DNA of 6,555 nt from Micrococcales bacterium (GCA_003157445.1 PMJN01000187.1:1-6555), one strand, 5' to 3'. Numbered from the stretch's first letter, positions 1 through 5,021 are shown. Notes: generated by a model not told the origin, from the letters alone. Numbers and translations: made by a program.

Positions 1-2
1 GG

Positions 3-164
3 CCGGAGATCGTAGGATTCCTGGAGCTGGGCAAAACCAATGCCCGGACCGAGGGCTACAACCGCGGCATCAAACAGATCAAACGCGTCGCCTGCGGGTT
101 CCGTAACCAGGACAACTACGAAAGGCGCATCATGTTGCACAGCGCAGCCCACCGGGCCGCGTGA
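3..164 (+). CDS. ISL3-family transposase, C-terminal fragment
   Basis: This is the last 53 residues of a DDE transposase of the ISL3 family, which cuts and joins the ends of its own element. The open frame enters from the left edge, so the gene is partial at its 5' side. The diagnostic block is ARTEGYNRGIKQIKRVACGF followed by RNQDNYERRIML. This is the highly conserved ISL3 C-terminal region: the glutamate of 'TEG(Y/F)N' is the last acidic residue of the catalytic triad, and 'KxIKRxAxGFRNxxxYxxR' follows it. The C-terminus (HSAAHRAA) is a natural length for the family, so this end is not truncated. The rest of the protein, including the first two catalytic aspartates, is not in the window. 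Confidence 0.88.
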   Translation, partial: PEIVGFLELGKTNARTEGYNRGIKQIKRVACGFRNQDNYERRIMLHSAAHRAA

Positions 165-185
165 ACCAACAGCGGTCGAGGTCGA

Positions 186-207
186 CCCCGCTCAAGTACC
201 GAGAGCC
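186..207 (+). repeat. Probable right terminal inverted repeat of the ISL3 element
   Basis: The bases CCCCGCTCAAGTACCGAGAGCC lie 21-43 bases after the transposase stop. Read from the outside inwards on the other strand, the end begins GGCTCTCGGTACTTGAG. ISL3-family ends typically begin GGCTCTTCG, so this end matches apart from one or two bases. The left copy needed to prove the repeat is outside the window. Confidence 0.45.
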
Positions 208-234
208 ACATTGGGTGCACTCCAAGCACCAAGT

Positions 235-272
235 GACGACCCTCCTGCTCGCCAAAGCTTGGGAGGGTCGTC
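235..272. repeat. Perfect 11-bp hairpin next to the IS end
   Basis: GACGACCCTCC (235-245) and GGAGGGTCGTC (262-272) form a perfect 11-bp inverted repeat around a 16-base loop. A smaller stem (211-232, TTGG.TGC / GCACCAA) sits directly before it. No T-run follows on either strand. It could still be a weak terminator, either for transcripts leaving the insertion sequence or, on the minus strand, for the small gene ending at 389. Confidence 0.5.
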
Positions 273-388
273 GCGCATTTCCCGGACATGGTCATGCCCT
301 TGACGCGAACAGTAAGGGACACCCGAAAAGTCACATCGTCGAACTCAGTGACGTCGACCTACCTATGCGTGATCAGCCACGGTGTCGC

Positions 389-598
389 TCAACAGAGGGT
401 GAACCTCTTACCGTCCGATTCCCATATACCTGGATCGCTACGATATTTCTCCGGCTCGTCACCATCGATCCCGCTGCGAAGCATGATCTTCCTGAGGTCA
501 GTTCCCAAGACAACCTGGCGTTCGTGGGACGCGGAGTGTTCCGGAGGGCTCTCAGCACCGGCTACCCCTGAACCCGCATCCTTCTGGACCTCGGCCAT
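389..598 (-). CDS. Small hypothetical protein, 69 aa
   Basis: I do not recognise the product. The case for a real gene is the start: on the minus strand the ATG at 598 is preceded by GGAGGAG (603-609), four bases away, a near-perfect ribosome binding site. The protein is soluble and charged, with no signal peptide or membrane segment. It begins MAEVQKDAGSGVAG, has a loose Ser/Pro/His-rich stretch (about 16-26), and then a more ordered part that includes LGTDLRKIMLRSGIDGDEP and YRSDPGIW. Third-position GC is about 63 percent, lower than in the better genes here, which could indicate a young, transferred or weakly expressed gene. Neighbours are the IS end downstream and a gene-free stretch upstream, so context says nothing about its role. 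Confidence 0.45.
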   Translation of the reverse strand: MAEVQKDAGSGVAGAESPPEHSASHERQVVLGTDLRKIMLRSGIDGDEPEKYRSDPGIWESDGKRFTLC

Positions 599-928
599 AG
601 GGCTCCTCCGTTCCGAGGACTACCGCTTAACGCAATCGTTATGGATACAGCATAGGGAAACGAGGCCCCCCTGCGTCTATCTGGGCCGAAATGACGCTCG
701 CTGTACCGGGTACCACGGGATTCGTGGCACTCGCGCTATGCGCTGTCATCAAGCATCAGGGGAAGTATCTCGCGGCCGTCAGTCACAGCGCCAGATGTCC
801 GAGATCACAAGTACGGAGGATGGCGCATTATTGGTCGCCCCGACCAAACCCGGCTGTGGGGCCCAGGTAACGACCAGTCGCCCCGGATCGAGTGCGAGGA
901 CCGTTGGGCCCGATTAAACCATTGGCTC

Positions 929-958
929 AGTCCGCACACAGTCCGCAAGGAGTCCGCA
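929..958 (+). repeat. Three tandem AGTCCGCA repeats, 11-bp period
   Basis: AGTCCGCA occurs at 929-936, 940-947 and 951-958 with 3-base spacers (CAC, AGG). An 11-bp period puts every copy on the same face of the helix, as expected for a cooperative protein-binding array such as an operator or iteron. The copies lie inside the RNase P RNA-like region, about 330 bases upstream of the small gene at 389-598. Confidence 0.6.
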
Positions 959-1007
959 ATACGTTCATAAAGGCCCGATCGCTGCCATCGACTGTCGACG
1001 GTATAAC

Positions 1008-1048
1008 TGCAGGTCAGAGGCACTCTTGGTCGAATAGGTGCAGGTCAG
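1008..1048 (+). repeat. Direct repeat TGCAGGTCAG, two copies 31 bp apart
   Basis: TGCAGGTCAG is present at 1008-1017 and again at 1039-1048. The 31-bp distance is close to three helical turns. The function is unknown. It overlaps the RNase P RNA-like region and could equally be a local duplication. Confidence 0.5.
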
Positions 1049-1176
1049 GGAGCCCCCGGAATAGAACCCGGCGTATCGACCGACTCATCCACCTACCGGC
1101 CGCTGACCAAACCGGGAAGGGCGCCGTCTCCTTTCGAGCCCGGTTCCCGCCGGTCCTCTCGGCAACTAAGCGGGTG

Positions 1177-1359
1177 TTACCTGCTGGGTGGCTCCGGCCT
1201 GTTCTTGTGGCGGTCGGAGCGGTAGGCGTGCTGGCCGAAGATGAGTGCACCCAAGGCGGGCCAGAAGTAGATAGCCAGACTCGGGTCAAAGGTGTTCCAC
1301 ACGAGGCCGAACACGATGCCCACTGCCAGACCGATGACTGCCCACTGGACTACCTTCAT
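1177..1359 (-). CDS. Small two-helix membrane protein, 60 aa
   Basis: This is a hypothetical integral membrane protein. Two hydrophobic helices are plain: about residues 4-21 (VQWAVIGLAVGIVFGLVW) and 28-44 (SLAIYFWPALGALIFGQ). They are joined by a short NTFDP turn and followed by a basic, proline-containing tail (AYRSDRHKNRPEPPSR). By the positive-inside rule the C-terminus is probably cytoplasmic, giving a hairpin topology. I chose the ATG at 1359 because GAGG lies five bases upstream on the minus strand and MKVVQW begins right at the first helix. An in-frame ATG at 1377 (MNIEADM..., 66 aa) with a weaker GGA site is the main alternative. The gene follows the 1498-1539 hairpin, so it probably has its own promoter. 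The family is not recognised. Confidence 0.55.
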   Translation of the reverse strand: MKVVQWAVIGLAVGIVFGLVWNTFDPSLAIYFWPALGALIFGQHAYRSDRHKNRPEPPSR

Positions 1360-1497
1360 GTCTGCCTCGATGTTCATGGTTCGTTCCATGTCGGCACTGC
1401 TCGACTTTCGCACACCACCAAATGCGACGAAGCCCGCTTCAGGTCTCGGGGTGGGCGTTGCCGGAGGCGCAGGGGTCGTGCCTCGTTGGCTCGAGAC

Positions 1498-1539
1498 AAG
1501 CCGTGCCCACCCTTCAGTTGGGATGGGTGGGCACGGCTT
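1498..1539. terminator. Strong 15-bp hairpin, probable terminator
   Basis: AAGCCGTGCCCACCC (1498-1512) and GGGTGGGCACGGCTT (1525-1539) are perfectly complementary around a 12-base loop. The plus-strand side is followed by TCCTCCTC, the minus-strand side by GTCTCGAG, so there is no real U-tract, as is common in actinomycetes. It lies 95 bases after the stop of the minus-strand gene at 1634-1804 and upstream of the membrane-protein gene, so it probably ends the first transcript. Confidence 0.7.
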
Positions 1540-1633
1540 TCCTCCTCGCACAGCCCCAAGTTGCTCTGGCACAGATTGTCAAACCATCTGGCGTTGTCAG
1601 TGTCCCCAAGGATCTGGGCGTTCCGGCGGGTAC

Positions 1634-1804
1634 TCACGCCGTCGCCGTTGTGTGCTGCTCCGCCCGCTGTTCCTCGATGAGCTTCTGGGCATAGTCGAGG
1701 AGTTGCAGCTTGCGATCCTCGTCCAACAGGTTGTAGGTGAGCCTCAGCATCTGGATCTCCAAGGCATACATGGGAGGTTGTGCTTCGTGCATAGTTGAAC
1801 TCAC
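1634..1804 (-). CDS. Small helical hypothetical protein, 56 aa
   Basis: This small soluble protein is almost entirely predicted helix: YALEIQMLRLTYNLLDED followed by RKLQLLDYAQKLIEEQRAEQ. The second part has leucines spaced as in an amphipathic helix. The 'DEDRKLQLLDYAQKLIEE' style resembles the C-terminal helix of some XRE-type regulators and antitoxins, but there is no helix-turn-helix, so no function can be assigned. A perfect AGGAGG (1815-1820) lies upstream on the minus strand. The GTG at 1804 is 10 bases from it. The next in-frame ATG, at 1792, is 22 bases away, so GTG is preferred (the ATG version is 52 aa). A strong hairpin follows at 1498-1539, and no toxin-like partner is adjacent. 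Confidence 0.5.
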   Translation of the reverse strand: MSSTMHEAQPPMYALEIQMLRLTYNLLDEDRKLQLLDYAQKLIEEQRAEQHTTATA

Positions 1805-1820
1805 GACTTGTTTCCCTCCT

Positions 1821-2420
1821 AGGCATCGGTCACGCACCCGGCCCGGCGCTCAAACTTCGCTGTCCTGGCACTTTTCTAGACCCATCGACGAACAATTGCC
1901 ATAGATACGACCAGTCGGATCCGGACCATTTCGATTGAGGTCGTCAGCAGTGCGTTTCCGCGCCGCCATCCTTGGCGCGCCCGGTGCGAAGTGTTACTAC
2001 TGGAACGAAGGGTGACCTTCTCTAGACGTTCGCCAGTTCGATGTCGCCCTCATCGACGATCAGCATACGAACCGCCACAGAGGAGACCACCGTGCCCATA
2101 GCAACAGGGCCTTGACCGCCTGGGGTCCCTCGCCGGATCCCGTGGTGGCCGGCTAAGCGCCTCGTCCCAGAACTTTGACGATCCAGGGACACTGCTTCAC
2201 ACGGCCGGCGCCGACGCTCACCTGGTGCCCTGGTCGGCCAGCGATCGAGGTGGCAATCCCACCGGCGTCGGCTTGTCATGGGCACCCGAGTCGTGACCAC
2301 TGCCCGAGTCAGGCAACAGTCACCTGCTGGGAAGGGTTTCGGAATGTCAGCCCAGGTGAAGGGACCCGACGGGTACCCGAGCGACATTGACAAGTGCTCC
2401 TGCCCACAGCTGCGACTAGG
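1821..2420. other. Gene-poor stretch with fragmentary reading frames
   Basis: I see no intact gene in this 600-bp stretch. Small inverted repeats occur at 1959-1979 (CGCGCC/GGCGCG) and 2007-2020 (GAAGG/CCTTC). On the minus strand, protein-like pieces lie in successive frames: about 2393-2280 (MSLGYPSGPFTWADIPKPF...), 2279-2155 (ADAGGIATSIAGRPGHQ..., ending in an in-frame TAG) and 2098-2022 (MGTVVSSVAVRMLIVDEGD..., ending in TAG). They could be parts of one decayed gene, but the plus strand offers an equally open frame over 2102-2296, so the evidence is weak. The upstream part (1821-1950) should hold the promoter of the gene at 1804, but I cannot point to a convincing -35/-10 pair. Confidence 0.35.
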
Positions 2421-2726
2421 TCAGTCCTTGGGACGGTGGGTGCTGGTCGCCGCAGTACTGTCCCGTCCACCTGCGCGTCCCTGCTCGGGGGCGTCGGATA
2501 GGTTCCGGTACTGGAGTCCTCCTCGATCTGCGCACCGCATCGCCTGTGCCGTCGGCATGGACACCTGGATAGCCAAAGCGCTCCAGGTGTCCATGACGAC
2601 GGGTCTGTCCACTGCCAGGTTCCGTCTTCACCCTGAAGATCCCATTCACGATGATGGTGTCCTCGTGAGCACAAAGCGGGCACTGCAGGGTTCCACCGGG
2701 TGGTTCTTGTCGCCTTTCTTCACCAC
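2421..2726 (-). pseudogene. Probable frameshifted zinc-ribbon protein gene
   Basis: No single frame is convincing, but three consecutive minus-strand frames join into one protein-like sequence. Frame A starts at a GTG at 2726 (VVKKGDKNHPVEP). One missing base near 2690-2694, in the run GGAACCC, would pass into frame B (LQCPLCAHEDTIIVNGIFRVK, about 2688-2630). A second shift near 2615-2640 passes into frame C (VDRPVVMDTWSALAIQVSM, then PTAQAMRCADRGGLQYRNL, ending at a TGA at 2421). CPLC is a zinc knuckle. RCADRGG sits where a second knuckle (C-x-x-C-G) would be expected, with the second cysteine apparently changed to Arg. The segment is probably a small zinc-ribbon protein gene broken by at least two indels. 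If the shifts are sequencing errors it would be an intact gene of about 100 aa. There is no clear ribosome binding site at the GTG. Confidence 0.4.
2556..2595. repeat. Perfect 13-bp inverted repeat
   Basis: CATGGACACCTGG (2556-2568) and CCAGGTGTCCATG (2583-2595) are exact reverse complements separated by 14 bases. The repeat lies inside the broken zinc-ribbon gene, at the codons for MDTW and QVSM, and about 200 bases past the stop of the cysteine peptidase gene. There is no T-run after it. It may act as a terminator or protein site, or be a chance feature of the coding sequence. Confidence 0.6.
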
Positions 2727-2793
2727 TGGAAACGGCTGAATCGGTCCACTAACCCGTTCCTGCCGGTCAGGTTGGCTCAGGTGTGTGCTGTGC

Positions 2794-3486
2794 TCAGGTC
2801 ACCGGGACGGTGACGTCGCCTTGTTCTTGGAGGAGCCGGTCCCAGGTGTCGAAGGTCATGCAGAAGCGTCCGCCGAGGGCGTACTGGGTGCCCCAGCTGT
2901 TCCAGAACCAGACGAGCTGTTTGTCGGCGTCGATCCCGTCGGCGACGAACTCGTGGCCGCCGCGAACCGTGGCTCCCGGGGCGACCTGGACCATCCCGGT
3001 CTGCGGGTCGGGGCTGTCAAAGCTCGTGTACCAGCCGACGCCGGTGATGACCGGGCGTAGCACCAGAGCCTGCAGCGCGTGCTGGATGCCGAAGGCGTGG
3101 TGGTAGCCGCTGATCATCCCGAGCTGCTGTGCGGCCTTGCAGACCATCAGGCCGGACCCGCCGGGGTCGTTGGGCGGATAGGGCTTGCCTTCCATCTTGG
3201 TTTCCAGTTCGTAGACCCGGATGGCGTCGGCCTCGGTGAGGGTCTTGCCGGCGGTGGAGTCCGGGGCGGAGTCCAGCGCACCGCACAGCGCGTTGGCGGT
3301 GCACGAGCCCAGGTTGCCTTGGTTCAGGGGCAACCCGGTGCTCTGATGAGTCACGCTCACGATCTGTGGCGCCCGCCCGGCCTGGAACTGGAAGGAGCGT
3401 GGATCGTGTTCGACGTGACGGCCCAGACGCTTCCCCTGGACCTGAGCTTCGGACAGCGTGACCGAGATGATGTTTGAGTCAGGCAT
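2794..3486 (-). CDS. C1 (papain-like) family cysteine peptidase, 230 aa
   Basis: This is a papain-fold cysteine endopeptidase that hydrolyses peptide bonds through a Cys-His pair. All four family hallmarks are visible: the oxyanion-hole Gln56 and nucleophile Cys62 in LNQGNLGSCTANAL, His178 in GGHEFVADGID, and Asn196 in FWNSWGTQYALGGRF. The 'QGxLGSCTANA' form is typical of bacterial C1 peptidases. Residues 1-52 form a short N-terminal extension. There is no signal peptide, transmembrane helix or obvious long inhibitory propeptide, so the enzyme as read would stay in the cytoplasm unless exported another way. The ATG at 3486 was chosen because AAGGGG (3494-3499) lies seven bases upstream on the minus strand. 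The frame stays open upstream, but that sequence is not peptidase-like. The gene stands alone, with no partner or inhibitor gene recognised. The substrate is unknown. Confidence 0.88.
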   Translation of the reverse strand: MPDSNIISVTLSEAQVQGKRLGRHVEHDPRSFQFQAGRAPQIVSVTHQSTGLPLNQGNLGSCTANALCGALDSAPDSTAGKTLTEADAIRVYELETKMEGKPYPPNDPGGSGLMVCKAAQQLGMISGYHHAFGIQHALQALVLRPVITGVGWYTSFDSPDPQTGMVQVAPGATVRGGHEFVADGIDADKQLVWFWNSWGTQYALGGRFCMTFDTWDRLLQEQGDVTVPVT

Positions 3487-3900
3487 CGTATTTCCCCTTC
3501 GATAGCGCTTGAAGAGCCGAGATAGCACCGTCTTGCTGCGGCTGGACTCGTGCGCTACGCATACAGCAACCGTTCGAAGGCCTGCCGCAAACTGCCAAGA
3601 TGTTAGCGCGCCGGTAGTTGAAACGGAAGCCTTCTTAGCGACATAGCGAACACCCGTAATTCTCTTGATCAGCCCCGGAACCAACCCGCCCGACGGCCAG
3701 CGGACGCCGTTGAGCCTCATCGATCCAGACAGCAGTCGCAGCGAGGTCGACAACAAGAAACTGGACCTCATCGGGTCGCCAGCCCACCAGCACACCAGCC
3801 GATGTTCTCCAACCGAACCCCACATGGGGTTGCCGGAGCCGAGTATCGATTAGGTGATTGTCGACGTGATTCCCGCTTAGGCTCGCGGTCCGGAGTCCGA
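3487..3900. other. Intergenic region between divergent peptidase and VOC genes
   Basis: These 414 bases separate two divergently transcribed genes and should hold both promoters. Frames remain open here on the minus strand, but their translations look like chance. The one clear structure is a near-perfect palindrome at 3816-3831: AACCCCA, CA, TGGGGTT. A further pair, CCGGAG (3890-3895) and CTCCGG (3906-3911), overlaps the operator-like dyad listed next. I could not identify a convincing -35/-10 pair for either gene. Confidence 0.5.
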
Positions 3901-3915
3901 CAGACCTCCGGTCTG
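3901..3915. promoter_or_regulatory. Operator-like dyad upstream of the VOC gene
   Basis: CAGACC-TCC-GGTCTG is a perfect 6-bp dyad with a 3-base centre, ending 38 bases before the VOC start codon. The size and position fit a dimeric repressor or activator site. It overlaps a second possible stem (3890-3911), so the two foldings exclude each other. No regulator gene for it is adjacent. Confidence 0.45.
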
Positions 3916-3953
3916 GGCGCACTACTTGATACGAAGGAAGGTGCATACCAATA

Positions 3954-4331
3954 ATGACTGGCATGGCGATCACTCATCTTCAGCTCATGTCCATGGCGGT
4001 CTCCGATCAGGACAGGGCGAAGGCCTTCTACGTCGATGTTCTGGGTTTCGAGTTGGTATCTGATACCCAGATGAGCCCTGATATGCGGTGGGTGATGGTG
4101 CGCCCACGGGGCGGGCAGTCGGCGATCACGCTGGTGACCTGGTTCGACTCGATGCCAGCCGGCAGCCTGAAAGGCACAGTCCTGGAGAGCGACGATCTGG
4201 ATGCGGACGCGACACTGCTCGCTCAGCGTGGCGTGGTGACCAGTGGCATCGAGGAAGAACCATGGGGACGCTATGTCAGCTTCGAGGATCCCGACGGCAA
4301 CGCCATCGTGCTCCAGTCGACGCGTGCCTGA
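3954..4331 (+). CDS. VOC family protein (glyoxalase/bleomycin-resistance fold), 125 aa
   Basis: This is a single-unit vicinal-oxygen-chelate protein, a fold used by glyoxalases, extradiol dioxygenases and antibiotic-binding proteins, usually as a dimer in the cytoplasm. The N-terminal half has the signature ITHLQLMSMAVSDQDRAKAF followed by YVDVLGFELV (about 6-35). The C-terminal half has YVSFEDPDGNAIVLQ (107-121). Length is normal for the family. The usual metal ligand after 'DPDGN' is Glu (as in N-x-x-E-L), but here it is Val119, so the classical metal site looks incomplete and a binding or non-metal role is possible. The ATG at 3954 is preceded by AAGGAAGG, 12 bases away, slightly far. An ATG at 3963 is further still. 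The substrate cannot be told from sequence. The gene is transcribed towards whiB and meets it at the 4512-4539 hairpin. Confidence 0.9.
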   Translation: MTGMAITHLQLMSMAVSDQDRAKAFYVDVLGFELVSDTQMSPDMRWVMVRPRGGQSAITLVTWFDSMPAGSLKGTVLESDDLDADATLLAQRGVVTSGIEEEPWGRYVSFEDPDGNAIVLQSTRA

Positions 4332-4511
4332 CGTCTTGGAGGCGATCGCCACTGCCGGTGCGCTGGCAACTGCTGGCCCGGTGAAGGGCTGGACCGCAAC
4401 AGGTCCACGAGATGGACGCCCGGTTCGCGATCAGCCGACAAACGGTGAAGCATCTCAAGACCTCGTCCCGACCGGTCAGGGATAGGAGAGGCCTGGCGGG
4501 GTTCATGGGTG

Positions 4512-4539
4512 GTTATCAGGTCAAAGGCGACCTGATAAC
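4512..4539. terminator. 11-bp hairpin between convergent genes
   Basis: GTTATCAGGTC (4512-4522) and GACCTGATAAC (4529-4539) pair perfectly around the 6-base loop AAAGGC. The hairpin is 22 bases past the stop of the whiB-like gene and about 180 bases past the stop of the VOC gene. This suits a terminator for whiB, perhaps shared by both. There is no U-tract, as often in high-GC actinomycetes. Confidence 0.65.
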
Positions 4540-4561
4540 GGTTGTACCTCAGCGGTCGAGA

Positions 4562-4810
4562 TCAGCCGAAGCGACGAGCCCGGGCCTTGCGACGTTTGAG
4601 GGTGCGCCGTTCATCCTCGGAGAGTCCGCCCCAGACCCCGGTCTGCTGGCGGGACTCGACGGCCCATCTCAAGCAGGTTTCGATGACCTCGCAGCGACGG
4701 CATACAGTCTTGGCTTCTTCGATCTGGCGCAGCGCGGGGGCGGTGTTCCCGATAGCGAAGAACAACTCGGGGTCCTCGTCCAGGCAGGCACCGTTGTCGC
4801 GCCACGTCAT
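4562..4810 (-). CDS. whiB: WhiB-family iron-sulfur transcriptional regulator (WhiB1-like), 82 aa
   Basis: This actinobacterial regulator carries a [4Fe-4S] cluster sensitive to nitric oxide or oxygen and acts with the primary sigma factor at promoters. The four cluster cysteines are Cys9, Cys37, Cys40 and Cys46, the same spacing as M. tuberculosis WhiB1. The family turn GVWGG is at 58-62, followed by LSEDERR and a basic DNA-contacting tail (LKRRKARARRFG). EDPELFF (12-18) is also characteristic. The ATG at 4810 is well supported by AAGGAG (4818-4823), seven bases upstream; a longer open frame to 4903 has no such site and begins with unrelated sequence. The gene stands alone. A 22-bp-spaced direct repeat and an 8-bp dyad lie 136-175 bases upstream. 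The closest relative appears to be WhiB1, but orthology versus an accessory paralogue cannot be settled here. Confidence 0.95.
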   Translation of the reverse strand: MTWRDNGACLDEDPELFFAIGNTAPALRQIEEAKTVCRRCEVIETCLRWAVESRQQTGVWGGLSEDERRTLKRRKARARRFG

Positions 4811-4945
4811 CAGATCGCTCCTTGAATAGGCGGTTTTGGGGTTCAACAACCTGCGAGTCAGTTCGCCACCTAGACGGAGCCGCTGTGGTCGCGTAGGGGT
4901 CAAAGTCCAGATACCAAAAACCGTACTCAGTAACCGTCGGGCATG

Positions 4946-4985
4946 TGTTAAGAGCGGCTTAGGTGACTGTTAAGAACCACCTAAG
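4946..4985. promoter_or_regulatory. Repeat-rich putative operator upstream of whiB
   Basis: Two copies of TGTTAAGA (4946-4953 and 4968-4975) lie 22 bp apart, about two helical turns. Overlapping the second copy is a perfect 8-bp dyad, CTTAGGTG (4958-4965) and CACCTAAG (4978-4985). The block is 136-175 bases upstream of the whiB start and between whiB and the rightward DNA. The AT-rich core contrasts with the surroundings. It is likely a regulator site or promoter region, but the bound protein is unknown and no clear -35/-10 pair is visible. Confidence 0.5.
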
Positions 4986-5021
4986 TGAATCGCGTACGAC
5001 CTGCTCAGACCTGCCGTCGCG

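Larger units (their letters stand above)
1..207 (+). mobile_element. ISL3-family insertion sequence, right (3') end only
   Basis: The left edge of the window lies inside an ISL3-type insertion sequence. The transposase C-terminus reads out to a stop at 162-164. It is followed 43 bases later by a sequence resembling an ISL3 right terminal repeat (about 186-207, ending CGAGAGCC; the family's usual end is close to CGAAGAGCC). The short distance from stop codon to element end is usual for this family. The left end and most of the transposase lie outside the window, so it cannot be judged whether the element is intact. The 8 bases after the end (208-215, ACATTGGG) would be the target duplication if the boundary is right. 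Confidence 0.6.
690..1090 (+). ncRNA. RNase P RNA-like sequence, highly divergent or decayed (rnpB-like)
   Basis: No convincing protein gene lies here. Several short blocks run in the same order as in bacterial type-A RNase P RNA, as I remember that sequence. The strongest is the 3' block at 1061-1086: ATAGAACCCGGCGTAT, four more bases, then CGACTC. I judge it 22 of 26 identical to the actinobacterial rnpB 3' end (ACAGAACCCGGCGTA...CGACTC). Upstream are GGTATAACTGC (1000-1010), GTTCATAA (963-970), GCAAGG (945-950), CCAGGTAACG (863-872), CTCGCGG then CAGTCACAG (769-788), and GTACCGGG then CCAC (703-715). The total span is about 400 nt, the normal rnpB length. Against a working RNA: the invariant ACAGAA reads ATAGAA, other conserved loops are not recognisable, and I cannot find a clear 5' partner for the terminal stem. 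It may be a pseudogene, a divergent second copy or chance. The alignment was made by eye. Confidence 0.3.

Noticed and set aside
161..917. Long plus-strand open frames at 161-571 (136 aa) and 288-917 (209 aa)
   Set aside because: The translations are rich in Ser, Arg and Pro with no domain or ribosome binding site. The frames overlap each other and run antisense to the better-supported gene at 389-598.
1050..1080. tRNA-like T-arm on the minus strand (GGTTCTATTCC)
   Set aside because: The flanking bases do not form a five-pair T stem, and no anticodon, D arm or acceptor stem can be drawn. The same bases are better explained as the plus-strand RNase P RNA-like 3' block.
892..1798. Plus-strand open frames at 892-1680 (262 aa) and 1292-1798 (168 aa)
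   Set aside because: They run antisense to two small genes with proper starts and straight through the strong hairpin at 1498-1539. The composition looks like chance frames in GC-rich DNA.
3487..3825. Upstream extension of the cysteine peptidase to 343 aa
   Set aside because: The added 113 residues show no peptidase similarity or propeptide features, whereas the ATG at 3486 has a well-placed AAGGGG.
3635..3973. Minus-strand open frame of 112 aa overlapping the VOC start
   Set aside because: It has no ribosome binding site or recognisable domain and overlaps the leader of a clear plus-strand gene.
3768..4352. Minus-strand open frame of 194 aa antisense to the VOC gene
   Set aside because: It mirrors the codon structure of the real VOC gene and has no family features.
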